From NCBI GenBank assembly GCA_038503035.1, contig JAVSML010025189.1, forward strand, positions 1 to 64,000: a stretch of 64,000 nucleotides of DNA, read 5' to 3'. This DNA is from Crocodylus rhombifer (lineage: Eukaryota > Chordata > Crocodylia > Crocodylidae). This document shows positions 24,340 through 35,260 of the stretch, in pieces. How positions within the stretch are numbered: the stretch's first letter is position 1; every line of letters starts with the position of its first letter. The position numbers and the translations under genes were made by a program. The notes beneath the pieces are model-generated. The model worked only from the letters and a program-made list of their open reading frames with translations, was not told the origin of the DNA and ran no database searches.

Positions 24340-24480
24340 CCATAGACTGGTAGTTAGAGTACTGTCCTGGGAGGCAACAGAGCTGGGTTTTAGTCCTTCA
24401 GGATGAAAGCCTAGCCCTGAGTCTCTGACACCTTGGGCAAGTGCTCTTACCACTGACTACTAAGCAAAATGTGGGCTCCT
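24340..24480 (+). mobile_element. MIR-like SINE fragment
   Basis: GACTGGTAGTTAGAGTACTG ... GGAGGCAACAGAGCTGGG ... CTTGGGCAAGTGCTCTTACC resembles the MIR start and core on the plus strand. Confidence 0.45.
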
Positions 24481-24569
24481 CCTGCTTGCTGCTCAAACAG
24501 TTACTGTGTGCTTCGATTTTGCTAAAGGAATCTGGGACTTACACAGGACCTAATGACTTCCCAGCACAC

Positions 24570-25015
24570 TTAGGTTGGGGTTAGACATCGAAGTGGGTGA
24601 CGTGGGTTGTTCTAGGTGTTTGCAGTAGCCCACATGTAGATGCGTAGGGATATTTTGGCACAAAACAAAGGTATCAAGTTAACTGAGATGCTGAAGTAGT
24701 TTTGCAGCTGCTGAGCAGGGTTGGTTAGATCACGCTTTGTGACATGGGCATTTAAATTGCACCAAAGTCCTCTTTAGGCACCTACAAGATCATTTAGCAT
24801 GTGGCCTAAATCCCCCACATTGTACATACAGGATCCAATATGGCTAACTTGGTTAAACCGATTCACCTGCTTGGGCAAGGTGCCTGGGCCTAAATCTCTG
24901 TAGCACCTAAGTGTGAATCCCTTGGAATCTGGGCCTTGGTGTACCTTGGCTGTTTTACGCATCTCGTTAGGTGTCTGTGTGGGTCTTAAGGTGACTAAAC
25001 ACCCATCAAAATATA
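24570..25015. mobile_element. Old interspersed repeat fragment (TTAGGCACCTA type), tentative
   Basis: On the minus strand the sequence includes GGGATTTAGGCCACATG, TAGGTGCCTAAAGAGG and CTTAGGTGCTACAGAGATTT, phrases typical of an old sauropsid palindromic repeat family. Limits are uncertain. Confidence 0.3.
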
Positions 25016-25019
25016 CCTT

Positions 25020-25330
25020 AAAAATTATGATGGTTCACTACTGGACTATTTTCTTTCTCTTCTGTTATACAACATAATGTTCTGCTTGCTTTTTTTAACA
25101 CGCTCAGCAGAGGTTTTAGTTCACCTGTCCACAGCAATGCCTAGGCCCTTTTTCATGCATAGTCATGCTTAGTTTAGGTCTCAGCCACATGGATGGAAAG
25201 CTCAAGCTGCACTTTATAATGAGTATGAGCTTCCATTTGTCAAAACTATGTTCCATCTGTGGCATTTCCCTTCCCCCTGCTGTGTTCAGTCTCTCTGAAG
25301 TCCTGACTAGACAAATAAGCTAAATAATTT
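25020..25330 (-). mobile_element. CR1-like LINE 3' fragment (old), tentative
   Basis: The plus-strand text GCTTGCTTTTTTTAACACGC ... CACCTGTCCACAGCAATGCC ... AATGAGTATGAGCTTCCATT ... GTTCCATCTG resembles the reverse complement of an old CR1 3' region. Compare the 'TCCACAGTGACTCCAAGATC' class of segment in the younger copies. Weak. Confidence 0.4.
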
Positions 25331-26570
25331 TTTTACATTCCAGACATAAAAAATGCAGTGAAACTGCTACAGTGTTCTCTTAGGTGGTGCAGTTACATCT
25401 GCTTTGTGTAGTTCATGGCTGTTACTTTCTATGGTAAGTAATGATCTAGGATGGATTTTAATTAGCTGTTTTTCTCCTATTGCTTGTGCAGTCATGAATG
25501 GTAGTCTTCTATGCAAAACAGGCAAACTCTCATCTTTAAAACCCCCTAGGTGCAAGGAAATGAGTGAATTCATATTTTGCAAGATGAAAGAAGGTTTTAG
25601 GGGCACTAGGGAAGTTTTTACTTTTTAAAAGTTTATTAGGAAATCAGGAAAGTGCTAGTGAGTTAACTTAGTGCTAATCAGAACAGCGAAGAATTTGAAA
25701 ATAAATCTGTTTTCTCAGAAGAAGGAGTTATTGGAAGATTGAGTAAGAAGAAAATACCAATGTATTCGACATTTACAACTACAGTGCTGGTTACGTATCA
25801 TGGGACTGGTAACACCGCCTGCTATTAAAGTTACCTAGTTCCTTGCCAACTGAACTGTTCAAGATTTTCCAGGCCAGGTGACTGTCTCCGGCTATTTTTT
25901 GAAAATATTCAGCCCAATCTGTTTGGTCATTTTTGAGAGTGATGCTAATGAAAAATAAGCTATTTTGCCCACAATAAATGATTCTGCATGAATAAGTTAC
26001 TTTAACCACATCCTTCGTAGGTGGTCACTAACTGCATATTCTTAAGTTTCAGGGCTCCTGACTTAACACCCTAGTTCTGAACTGAAGGAGTCCTGAGCTC
26101 ACACCATGGCTGCTAATATCAATGGGAGCCACGTTCTGAGCATTAGCTTTTTTTTCCCCAATTGGGAACTGTCCCAGTGAACAAGGTCTTCTCTTCTTGA
26201 AAGGGGAATTCTGTGAGCTTCAGTTCAGTTTACCTTGCTGTGCAGGTACCACTTTATCTGCAGGCCATCTCTTTCCTTTTTTCCACTCAACGTCTATTGA
26301 TTCTCCCTCTCTTTGTTCAGTGGGGATTTTGAATTCCTCTTCTTCCTAGGGAGACCCAAGGGAGGGCCAGCCAACTGTTGTTCCTCTGAGACAGTTTTCT
26401 TTTTTCCCTCTCTCTACCCCACCCTGAGTTCCATTTGCCCTTTCCACAGTGGGAAGGAGGACAGACACCAAAGAGCCTATGATTCTTTGCCTATCATTTC
26501 ATACTTATATTTTGATCCTACCATGGCTCGGGGGTCAAAGTGCTTCCAACTTCCATCTCATTTATATATT
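25331..26570. other. No gene recognised
   Basis: A minus-strand frame at 25367-25606 (79 codons) has a protein-like mix of residues, but I recognise no family and see no reliable splice sites. Plus-strand frames at 26313-26808 lie in pyrimidine-rich sequence and overlap in two frames. Confidence 0.35.
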
Positions 26571-26576
26571 TTCCTT

Positions 26577-27260
26577 TGTGACAGGGGGTACAGTCAGGGA
26601 CCAATCTTCATGGCGGCCTGCCACTCTGTCTAGGGCAGTCTGCCCAGTCTTTCCTACCGTGACTTGCTGGTATGATATAAATAACATGGGAGGCTGCCCA
26701 TTTACAGCCCTGGTGCCACGGGGTGCTATCTATGGCTCCGTACTATCCCTACACCATGGCCTATGCCTTGCATATTGCATTCATATTACTATTACAGCTC
26801 CAGCCTGAGGCTGGTCCAAACTCAGTCCGCTGTCGGGCCTGTAGCACACTACCCTATTTGGGGTCACACTCATACCACACCCCTCTCACTGGCCCTCTTG
26901 CATGCTGCCCCTCACTGGGCCACACTCACTCTGCTTTGTTTCCTAGAGCAGCTCCTGTTGGCCATCAGGCTTGCCTACTCTCATGCCTTGAGTGGCTGTT
27001 GTGCGGCCTTTTGGGCCTCTCCTGTGACCCTCGTGTGGATGGTGATCAGCCAATTTACTGAACATTGTGCTGACTCTGCCCCTAGACCCTCACTGGGTGA
27101 CTCATATTCAGATGCTTATGGGGGTTGGCCCATGTGTTGCCCTTCTGGCCATCCTTCAGTCCTAAACAACACACCCCCAGGTGCAGCCCTTCACACTGGC
27201 CTTCAGTCCTACTCCCCCTCTCCTACAGGCTCCAGGAGGACCTTCTCAGCAGCACAGCAG
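26577..27260. other. Pyrimidine/GC-rich stretch, possibly LTR-derived
   Basis: Begins near TGTGACAGGGGGTACAG and shows loose internal repetition of CACTGGCC/TCACTGGG phrases (26880-27210). TGTGACAGGG-type starts occur in LTRs, but no matching end, primer-binding site or retroviral/Gypsy coding segment was found. The 174-codon frame at 26763-27287 overlaps others and is not credible as a gene. Confidence 0.25.
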
Positions 27261-27264
27261 GAGA

Positions 27265-29050
27265 AACAATCTTGGAGTCACTGTTGACTCCAAGATGAAC
27301 ATGAGGGTAGGTGGAAAGGTGGGCAGAAGAGAATAGGATGCAGTTCAATGAGGACAAAGGCAAGGTGCTGCACCTAGGCAGAAGGTATCACCAACATAGG
27401 AGGTGTACACCCAATGGAAGGGAGGAGCCATCACCAGGGAGGACTATACCTCAGTTGCTCGGGGCTGTAGTGGGGCAGTCAGGAAGGCCAAGGTGGAGAT
27501 GGAACTGGATCAAGGACAACAAGAAGTCCTTTTTTAAATACATAAGGGGTAAAAAGAAGGTACTGGGTAATGTGGGGCCTCTGCAAGGCAAGCTAGGAGA
27601 TCTGGTTGTTGCACCAAATGACAAAGCTAACCTATTAAACAATTTATTTGCCTCCATTTTTCTAAGCAGGGGCTGGGTCACCCCTCCCCCCCACCAGGAC
27701 CCCCGTAGGTCCCAGGGAAGGCATACCCAGGCCTATGGTCAGTGAGGACCTAGTCAGAGAACTTCTGCAGGGACTGGATGTATTTAAATCAGCTGGTCTG
27801 GACGATCTTCACCCGAGTGCTGAGGGAATTAGCAGAGGTCATTGTGGGACCCCTGGCATGGCTTTACGAGCTCATGGTGCCCTTGTATGGTGCCAGAGGA
27901 CTGGAAGAGGGCCAACATGGTTACCATTTTCAAAAAAGGGTGGAAGGAGGACCCGGGAAACTATAGGCCAGTTAGTTTTACCTTGATCTTGGGTAAGCTT
28001 TTTGAGAGAATTATCCTGGCACATGTCCATGAGGGAGCAGCAGAGGAGATTATGCTTAGGGGCAACCAACACGGGTTCATTAGAGGCAGGTCCTGTCAGA
28101 CCAACCTGGCGGCCTTTTATGACCAGGTCACCAAATCCTTACATGCAGGGGTAGCAGTGGACGTGGTCTTTCTGGATGTTAGGAAGGCCTTCGACACTGT
28201 CTCTCACCCCATTCTTATTAAAATACTAGGGGACTGTGGCATCGACACCTACATAATCAATTGGGTCACTAACTGGCTGGAGGGTTGCATACAGAGAGTG
28301 GTAGTGGATGGGTCCTATTCGACCTGGAGGGATGTGGGTAGTGGGGTCCCCCAGGGCTTGGTCCTCGGGCCTGCACTGTTCAACATCTTCATCAGTGACC
28401 TGTTCAAATTCACAGATGACACTAAGATGTGGGGGAATGTGGGCATGCTAGAAGGGAGGAATAGGCTTCAGTAGGACCTAGACGGGTTACAGGGGTGGGT
28501 GGATGAGAACAGGATGGGTTTCAACACTGACAAGTGCAAGGTACTTCACCTGGGGAGGAAGAACCAGCAGCATACCTACAGGCTAGGGAACTCCCTTCTC
28601 ATCAGTGCAGAGGCAGAAAAGGATCTTGGAGCCACTATTGATGCCAAAATGAACATTTCATAGTCGTCTACCTTGACTTTAAAAAAGCCTTCCATCTGGT
28701 ATCCCACAATCACCTCTTGGCTAAACTGGCTAATTGTGACCGTGACGTGACCGGGATCTGCTGGCTGGGGAACTGGCTCCGCACGCGGTAGGACCCAGGG
28801 GGTGGTGGTTGATGGGAGCCACTTGTCTTGGTGTGCTGTGACCAGTGGGGTCCCACAAGGCTCGGTCCTAGGGCCTATACTGTTTAACATCTTCATCAAT
28901 GATGTGTATATTGGTGTCAGAAGAGGACTGGCCAACTTCGCTGATGACACCAAACTCTGGAGTAAAACATCCACACCTGAGGATAGGAGGGTGATCCAAG
29001 TGGATCTGGACAGATTCATGAAATGGGCGGATGAGAACCTGGTGGACTAG
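27265..29050 (+). mobile_element. Mosaic of three CR1 LINE fragments
   Basis: Fragment A (about 27265-27395) reads LGVTVDSKMN then NRMQFNEDKGKVLHLGRR, which lies downstream of the catalytic core in CR1. Fragment B (about 27395-28660) restarts upstream: DNKKSFFKYIRGKKKVLG, then [75 protein letters not shown] and [10 protein letters not shown]. Frameshifts lie near 27730 and 27780, and a stop at 28472-28474. Compared with the copy at 60 kb, about seven residues (DEGVKST) are missing before the catalytic motif, which reads FTDD instead of FADD. Fragment C (about 28660-29050) restarts at YLDFKKAFHLVSHNHLLAKL, continues GVPQGSVLGPILFNIFINDV and ANFADDTKLWSKT, and ends at MKWADENL; it is a different CR1 subfamily. 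Reading order repeats, so this is an accumulation of insertions. None is functional. Confidence 0.88.
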
Positions 29051-30180
29051 GAGCCTCCTGCCATCCCCATAGCTCCTTCCCTACCTGCAAGATGTTTTGA
29101 GCAGCAGCTCAGCTGGATGTTGTCCTCATGACTGATGGCAGCAAGCTGCTGCCTTTGCCCCGTGGGCCTAACCTTAAAATGGCCGCCTCATCAGGGCTGG
29201 CCTGCACCTGCCAGCTGCTCTCAGCCCTTAAAGTAGCAGGCACCAAAGGTGCTCTGCCACACCCTTCTCAAAATAGCTAGAGGAGAAATAAATGCAGAGG
29301 GTGAGTATAAGCAAAGCATAAAAATCAGTGTCACCAATAGATTCAGTGTAAATTCTTCCCTTTCTCCATTCTGCCATGTTCTAAGCTTCTTCAGTAAGAG
29401 CCCAGCAACTATTAGCTTGTATGCACTGTCAAAGGGCCACAATGGAGAGAGCTGCAGCTCTGCATGAAACACCAGCTTTGCATGTGCCTACACCATGAAA
29501 TGAATATAACATAGCTCCTTTGGCATGGACTTGGGTGTACGTAAGCTCTCTATAGGACACTTATTGGAACTCCCCCAGTGCTGCTCTATGGGCAGCTACA
29601 TCAAATCTTTTTAGGAATAGTATATGGAGAGTAGGCATGCTATGCTTGTCACTGCTGTGCCCCCAAGCTTGGTGATCTGGCATCATAGAGGTCATCTATG
29701 TTGGTCGATGTCACCTCAGAGGTCACATAATTGTTTTCACTTTGCCAGAGAATATTGTAACGATTGAAGCAGCTTCTCTATTTCTGCAATTCCATGCCGG
29801 TTGTGACTGAGCAAACTACACAAAATAAAGTGAATATTTCCGAGATGCTAAAATAAAATGGCTTAAAACATGGCTGATTAAAAAGGAGGACACAACATTT
29901 CCAGGAGACATGACATTTTCAACACAAGTGGATAAGCTTCTCTCGGTTGTAGTCCTAAAGTGTCTCTGCCATTACCTGCAATAGCAGCCAAATGCCAGTT
30001 ACTGTTAGCTTTTCTGAGACACCTCATCAATCACGACTTCAGGCTTTCACTGTGCTTAACTTTGGAAAACAAGGCCATTCTTTCTGCTCATCCTGGTTTG
30101 ATAATTTTTCAGAGGACCCATTATTCTGAAGTCAGTGACAGCATACTTTGTTTCTACAGCTGAACAGCTTTTAGGCACAA
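29051..30180. other. No gene seen
   Basis: A GC-rich patch at 29050-29230 (GGCCGCCTCATCAGGGC) is followed by ordinary sequence. No domains or element ends were recognised. Confidence 0.4.
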
Positions 30181-30187
30181 ATGACTT

Positions 30188-30745
30188 TTGACTAGAGTTG
30201 AAGCTTTCACACAGTTCTCTACTTCTCTGGATTCTCAAATTAGAAAAAAGCTTGGGACAAATTTGAGAGAGGCTGACGCGTCTTCCCATCACCGTGGTGG
30301 AACTGATAATTCCCAAAAGACCATTAAGAATGTCGGTGACATGGTAAGATGTCAAGACACTCAGAATCAAAGGAAGAGTAAGATCCTGAGGAAAATACTA
30401 AATGGTGTCCATTGTCTTGCTAGATGAGGACTCGCACTGAAAAGCCATTATATCACAGAAGCTAAAAATTCACCTTTAAGTGGAGAGGTTGGATTCATCT
30501 TTATTCAATTGCTGTGTTCAGGTAGAATATGTCCCTGATATTTTAAAGTGTCTGAAAAAGAATCAAGACAAATTCACAAATCCAGTTACTCAAAATGAGA
30601 AGATAGAAGTCATGGCTCTTAAGATCATAAGGGAAATTTCTGAGAACATTTCCAGAAAATGCTTCCCTATGATGGCAGATGAAACATGGGGAAAGGGGTT
30701 TAATGCCTGCAATATGTGGATGACGGCATGAATATTCACAAAAAG
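30188..30745 (+). pseudogene. hAT transposase fossil, ZMYM1/52-kDa-repressor-like
   Basis: Plus-strand segments in two or more frames follow the order found in the hAT-derived vertebrate ZMYM1 and 52-kDa-repressor (THAP) type transposases. First comes KILRKILNGVHCLAR (about 30375-30424; family pattern 'L..I...I.FLARQGL.LRG'). After a stop, FIFIQLLC follows at about 30493-30516. Then, in the frame of 30480-30731, VPDILKCLKKNQDKFTNP, then EVMALKIIREISENISRKCF and MMADETW. The family's catalytic-site phrase is 'F..MADE.TD', and here the second half (TD) is lost. Homology fades after about 30730. It is a partial copy unrelated to the ZBED5-type transposase at 20-21.7 kb, so it marks a separate hAT lineage. 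Terminal repeats were not located. Confidence 0.75.
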
Positions 30746-30749
30746 TCCA

Positions 30750-31100
30750 TTACATTATACAGTTCTACCTGTATGTCAAGGAAGATAACTTAATGGGAGC
30801 TGACATATATTACTATATATATTCATATAAAATAGATTATTGAAATCTAAGAATGAACACCTGTAGTGGACAATATTAGGAGGGTGCCTCTGATATATCA
30901 GGCTTATTAATGGGTGTAGCAAGCAGGTTGCAGCAGTAGGAAACATAAACTATATACATAATCCCTGTTATGAGTATGTTTAAATCTGGTATGCCTGGCC
31001 TGTATTAAAAATCACATTATCCCAAGAAAGGCTCACAAAATTAATTTAAGAAATAGCCTAAGCAACATGCTTTCTTTTATGATATGATATTAAAAATAAA
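30750..31100. other. AT-rich, nothing recognised
   Basis: TATATA-rich patch at 30805-30835. No gene or element seen. Confidence 0.4.
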
Positions 31101-31104
31101 AGGA

Positions 31105-31720
31105 CTATATCAATGGACATCCATTGTAGTGAACCATGGAAACTGCACAGGAGTCAAAAGGCGGTTTTTCAATTTTATATGGGGGGTTCTGGGGGAATAG
31201 GGTCACAGGCCAGCAGGCTAAGGAGACTGGGAACATAACAGACAATAACAATGACTCAGTGATAAAAAACCCCTTCCGGGATCGATAGCAAGATAACAAA
31301 CAGGGAACATTAACAACGTGATGCAATGTACTGAAGAAACCTTAAGCCTTCCCTTAACTCTAGGGGGGCTCTCAACCCAGTCTTTAGTCTCAATGACTGT
31401 ATTCCCTGTCTGAGCCCCACCTGCAGCAGAGTTGGTCCCACTGCAGTTTCTGGATCTCAGCAGGCATCTCACCAGCTGCTACTTCTCCCTCTCTCCTTCT
31501 ATCTCCCTCTCTCTCTGCCCAGCCCTTTCTTTGCCTGAAATTATGGCTCCCTTCCTGCTTCTTTCTTCTTTCCCCACCAGCCTGCTGGGAACAGTAGTTC
31601 CTGCCACAATGTCCTCTATCCAACAAGATGGAATCTCCTTAATGGCCTCAGTTTTCTAAAACTGTCTCTTGAGGTTATGAAAGAAGCAATGACCCCCCCC
31701 CCCCATAAAATAAATAAATA
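31105..31720 (-). other. Possible LTR-retroelement-derived stretch
   Basis: On the minus strand this reads as GA-rich, AG-rich leader-like sequence (AGAGAGAGGGAGATAGAAGG region, 31480-31520). It is followed by GC-rich text with no domain. A run of C lies at 31692-31703. I suspect LTR-element leader or LTR sequence from texture only. Confidence 0.2.
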
Positions 31721-32690
31721 AAACAACCCCAAAACCTGGACTGTGAGATTGAACTGGTGGTATAAGAGCTTAAACAGACAAATCCAAATTCTCCTGGCAT
31801 TGACCCAGGTTGGAAAGTCTTAAATGGGTAAAGAATCTGTCAAAAACCTTACAAAGGTCAAATACTTCTGGCAAGAAGGGAAATCCCCTGGCAAACGACA
31901 GATCAAAGGAGGGTTACAATATTTATTTAGGTAGAAAATTTTGGCATGTATAGTTATTGGAATTCCTAAAATTCGAAGGGGTAGGAGAGTGCCCGAGTTT
32001 ACACAAATATGGAGTGGTGAAGCTAGCTACACATACTCAGCAAAAGAATTTGACAACTGAATATATATAGAAATTATTGATTTTACATTGTCCAGTATTA
32101 AAACTAAATTTAAAAGGAAAGCTACCAAAGTTCTGACAAATCATGGACTGTGACGGTTCTACGCATAACAGAAACACAAGTTCAAAGTACTTTTCGAGTG
32201 TATTGTTCTGATTTCACTCAGGAGCAACTGAATACTTGCCTTATGAGCCAACTGTCAGCTTATAGGAGGATTGTTAAAGTCAGTTCAGAAATTTATCAGT
32301 TTACTCAGATACACTGAAAGTCAAATGCTTTATAAAGTGGTGAAGCTGACGGGAGTTATTTAGATGGCAATGGGAAACGTGAGTGTAGCTTCAACTATTC
32401 CACATTGTTTCCAAGCATGGCTTCATTCCACAATGGAAAACATGTGATGCAAGGATACAACTTTTGCTGTAGAAGAATTCATTTCAATACAGCCAGGATG
32501 AAGATTATGATGGGACCCTGAGTCAGCCAAGGCCATGGAGATGCAAATGCCCCTTGAAGTGAGATAATTCAATTCAAAGGACAGCCAGATTTTAGAGATA
32601 AAAGAGACCAAATTTAATAATTAGGGCAAATGCTACAATGTAACTTGGGAAGACAGAACATAAAATAAATGTTCAAAATGCACTAGATCC
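31721..32690. other. No gene seen
   Basis: AT-rich sequence without recognisable exons, RNA genes or element termini. Confidence 0.4.
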
Positions 32691-32699
32691 CATCATTTC

Positions 32700-33300
32700 A
32701 CTCACAAGCCTGACCAGTACTTAGTTTTTAGTCCACAGCTGGTTCCAGTGGTAGGCAGTTCCTTGGATCAGGCAGACTTTAGGAGACCCTGGGCTCCTCA
32801 CGGAGGTCCTCTGGGTCCTTGGCAGGCAGGAATTATCACCGTCTCCATGGCAAAACGTCCCCCATCCCCAGGGGCCTCAGCTTCTCTGCTGGCCCTCAGC
32901 AGGATTGTGTCTGCCCTACAGTTCCAGCTTTTCAGCCACAGTCCCCATGTGTCAGATCCCCGCTGTCTCCACCCTCTGGAGCTTCAAAATGGGCAGGCTT
33001 CAGTGGACTCCAGCAGGCTGCAGGCTGGCAGGTGCAGGCTCTGATCTCCCAGGCTCACCTGCTTATATCTCTTCTCCCCAGCTTCTAGAAAGAGCTGGCA
33101 TTCACGGGAAATATTCCTTTCCAGAAAAATCCAGAAGATGGACTGGAACGAGTCCACCCAGTTCTCCAGAGCCTTCTTCCATAGAAGGGGCTCTAAATAA
33201 TCACTTTGGTTTTTTGCCATTCCACACCAAACCACTCTGCAATCCAACCATTAATCCCTTTCCCCACCAGAACAAAAAAAAAGGCACCCATGAGAAAGAC
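32700..33300 (-). other. Candidate LTR-like GC-rich block
   Basis: On the minus strand, GAAGAGATATAAGCAGG (about 33060-33077) could be a TATA element preceding about 300 bp of GC-rich R/U5-like sequence. Overlapping frames (98, 89 and 144 codons on plus; 87 on minus) contain no gag, protease, RT, integrase or envelope motif. No primer-binding site or paired LTR was seen, so this remains weak. Confidence 0.25.
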
Positions 33301-33317
33301 AGGCAAGATTCATTGAG

Positions 33318-33500
33318 CAGATGTGATATCTTTTACTAGACCAGCTGAGTAATTGGAAAAAAGTTCTTGGCAAGTTTTCAGGCTCAGTCACCCTTCTTCA
33401 GGCATGGAGAGTCGCTGTTGTTCATGCCTGAAGAAGGGTGACTGCACCTGAAAGCTTGCCAAGAACTTTTTTCTAACTACCCAGTTGGTCTAATAAAAGA
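33318..33500. repeat. Inverted-repeat (fold-back) element
   Basis: The left arm (about 33327-33406: TTTTACTAGACCAGCTGAGT ... GGCAAGTTTTCAGGC ... CACCCTTCTTCAGGCATG) is the imperfect reverse complement of the right arm (about 33423-33502: CATGCCTGAAGAAGGGTGAC ... AAGCTTGCCAAGAAC ... CCAGTTGGTCTAATAAAAGA). Only about 16 bp of loop lies between. Arms of about 80 bp could form a long hairpin. The right-hand unit continues to GACCAACATGGCTACAACC after 33709, interrupted by the hAT MITE at 33545. Confidence 0.8.
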
Positions 33501-33544
33501 TACCACCTCTACTCAAAGAACCTGGCCTGCCCGTATCCTTAGAC

Positions 33545-33708
33545 TAGGGGCAGGCAATTATTTTGGGCAGAGTTTTAGCAAACCATCAAGGGTTGCAGCC
33601 CAGGGCAGATAAATATTAATTTTCTAAAATGTTTAGGGGCCCCACAAGCCAGATAGAATGGCCTGGTGGACCATATCTGGCCCCCAGGCTGCATTTTGCC
33701 TACCCCTG
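33545..33708 (+). mobile_element. hAT MITE, copy 3, inside the fold-back repeat
   Basis: A 164-bp copy of the 17772-17958 family, running from TAGGGGCAGGCAATTATTTT to TTTTGCCTACCCCTG. The first base is T where the family has C. The octamer CCTTAGAC is exactly duplicated on each side (33537-33544 and 33709-33716). Removing the element restores a continuous phrase CCTTAGACCAACATGG of the host repeat, so the insertion is later than that repeat. Confidence 0.92.
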
Positions 33709-34024
33709 CCTTAGACCAACATGGCTACAACCAAAACCCCATCCATGAAAAAAATCTTGCAACGTGGAACATCCCAACAAGCAACCTAACTTCATCTTCG
33801 TCACAAAGATCATTATTTGAGTGTGTTTTTTCAGATCTGAGTCTGTTGTTCACTTGTGTTTAAAAAAAGTAATGCTTTAATAAGCAGTTTTGTGCGATGA
33901 CTACATTTATCCACTGTTAATACAATGATACAAATAAGAAATTATGTTCTCAAACTCTTCTGTGTTCTTTATGTATTAGTAAGAGTCCTAAAAATGAATG
34001 GGTTGTACTACCCCCATCCCTCCC

Positions 34025-34295
34025 ACACACATGCAACACCAGGTGCCCAGGCTAACACTAGGGAAAAGTGGAATTCAGAAAACTTAAGCAATTCACCCAC
34101 AATCCAACTGCAAGTCAGTACCAGAGACATATTACTCCTCACTCCCAATGCCATACCTAATCTGTACGACTACGGTGCCCTTCCCTTTCTATTGGCGAGG
34201 CACTTCACCTCTCTGCATTTTACTGTCCTATCCATAAAATGGAGATGGCCATGCTTACTTAGCTATATAAAATACCTTGATACCTTGAGATTCAG
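34025..34295 (+). mobile_element. MIR-like SINE fragment
   Basis: GGCACTTCACCTCTCTGCAT then CATAAAATGGAGATGG and ATAAAATACCTTG follow the MIR core and 3' half on the plus strand. Diverged. Confidence 0.5.
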
Positions 34296-34569
34296 AGCAT
34301 TTCTACACCAAAAAATTTACCATACCAGGTAGCGGCACTCTCAAACACATTTCACTGCTTGCCATGAGCTACATTTGGAAGTGGAAGCAGTTCAGCCACA
34401 TTTGTGGCACCTTGCAGATGAGCTGATTAGCATGAATGAGTGACAGTGCTAATTAAACTGCACTCTGGACTGTGCAAACACGTGTAATGTGAATGTAATG
34501 CGTGTAACAGCAGCTGGAACCAGGTCTGCAGAACTAGGATGTCTGTTAATTTGGACTGCAACTTCTAGC

Positions 34570-35260
34570 AACCTGCAGGACCTGGGGGCAGGGGATAAGG
34601 AAGAGGAAGTCTGAGGCTGGAGTAAGGGGAAGAGAGAGCAGCGTGGCCGTGGAACCAGCCAGCCGTACACGGAGGAGTGTGTAGAGGAGCTGGAGATCTC
34701 ACTGGCTTGGTCAGCCCTGTGGGTTGAAGGAGCTGGACTCAGCCTTGGATGCAGGCTACTCTTTGAGCACTCGAGGGACTAAAGGCTTATTTGGGGACAA
34801 CTCCAGAGGTGTGTGTGGGGAAATTAAGGCAAATATATGTTACCACAGTGTTGATGTTTCTTTACTTTTTACCTGTTCCCTCCCTTTGGCCTGTTCACTT
34901 GGGACTCTAACCGGGGTTCGAATTACACTTTGACTCTTGGGGGGGTCTGCAAAAACAATTGGACTGCCCATCACAATGCCCTAATAAAACCAAAGAGCCT
35001 CCCCCCAGGTTATGATTTTTAAATCTTTCAGGGGGGCTCTTGTCCCTTGTGGGGGGAGGAGGAGGGCTTAGCCCTGTAATTCAGATCCTGACCAAAACAC
35101 CTAAGATTTTTCTGTATAAAAGTGGGAACTCTCCCTTGCTTCTTCTTCCCGTTTCTGGGGCCGCAGGGTGGGCACACATGGCTACTCTGTGTCCAGTTCA
35201 GGATTTAGCCTGTTCAGGGCAGCACCACTGCTTCGCGCTCAAAGTTGGCACATAGGTAGG
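34570..35260 (+). other. Candidate LTR-derived region with TATA-like signal
   Basis: A GA/GC-rich block (34570-34830) is followed by A-rich sequence with an AATAAAA motif at 34982-34988. Then a GGGGGGCTC/TTGTCCCTTGTGGGGGG stretch leads to CTGTATAAAAGTGGGAACTC (35112-35131), a good TATA-type context, and GC-rich sequence to about 35255. This order suggests the 3' part of an LTR retroelement, but no coding motif or second LTR was found. Confidence 0.25.

Noticed and set aside
25367..25606. 79-codon minus-strand frame as an exon
   Set aside because: Composition is protein-like, but I recognise no family, see no trustworthy splice sites, and frames of this length are common by chance here.
26763..27287. 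174-codon plus-strand frame, possible gene
   Set aside because: Overlaps two other long frames, has no recognisable domain, and ends in a CR1 fragment.
32700..35260. Endogenous retrovirus with two LTRs
   Set aside because: TATA-like signals and GC-rich blocks are present at 33.06 and 35.12 kb, but no gag, pol or env motif, primer-binding site or matching LTR pair was found. Kept only as low-confidence LTR-like stretches.
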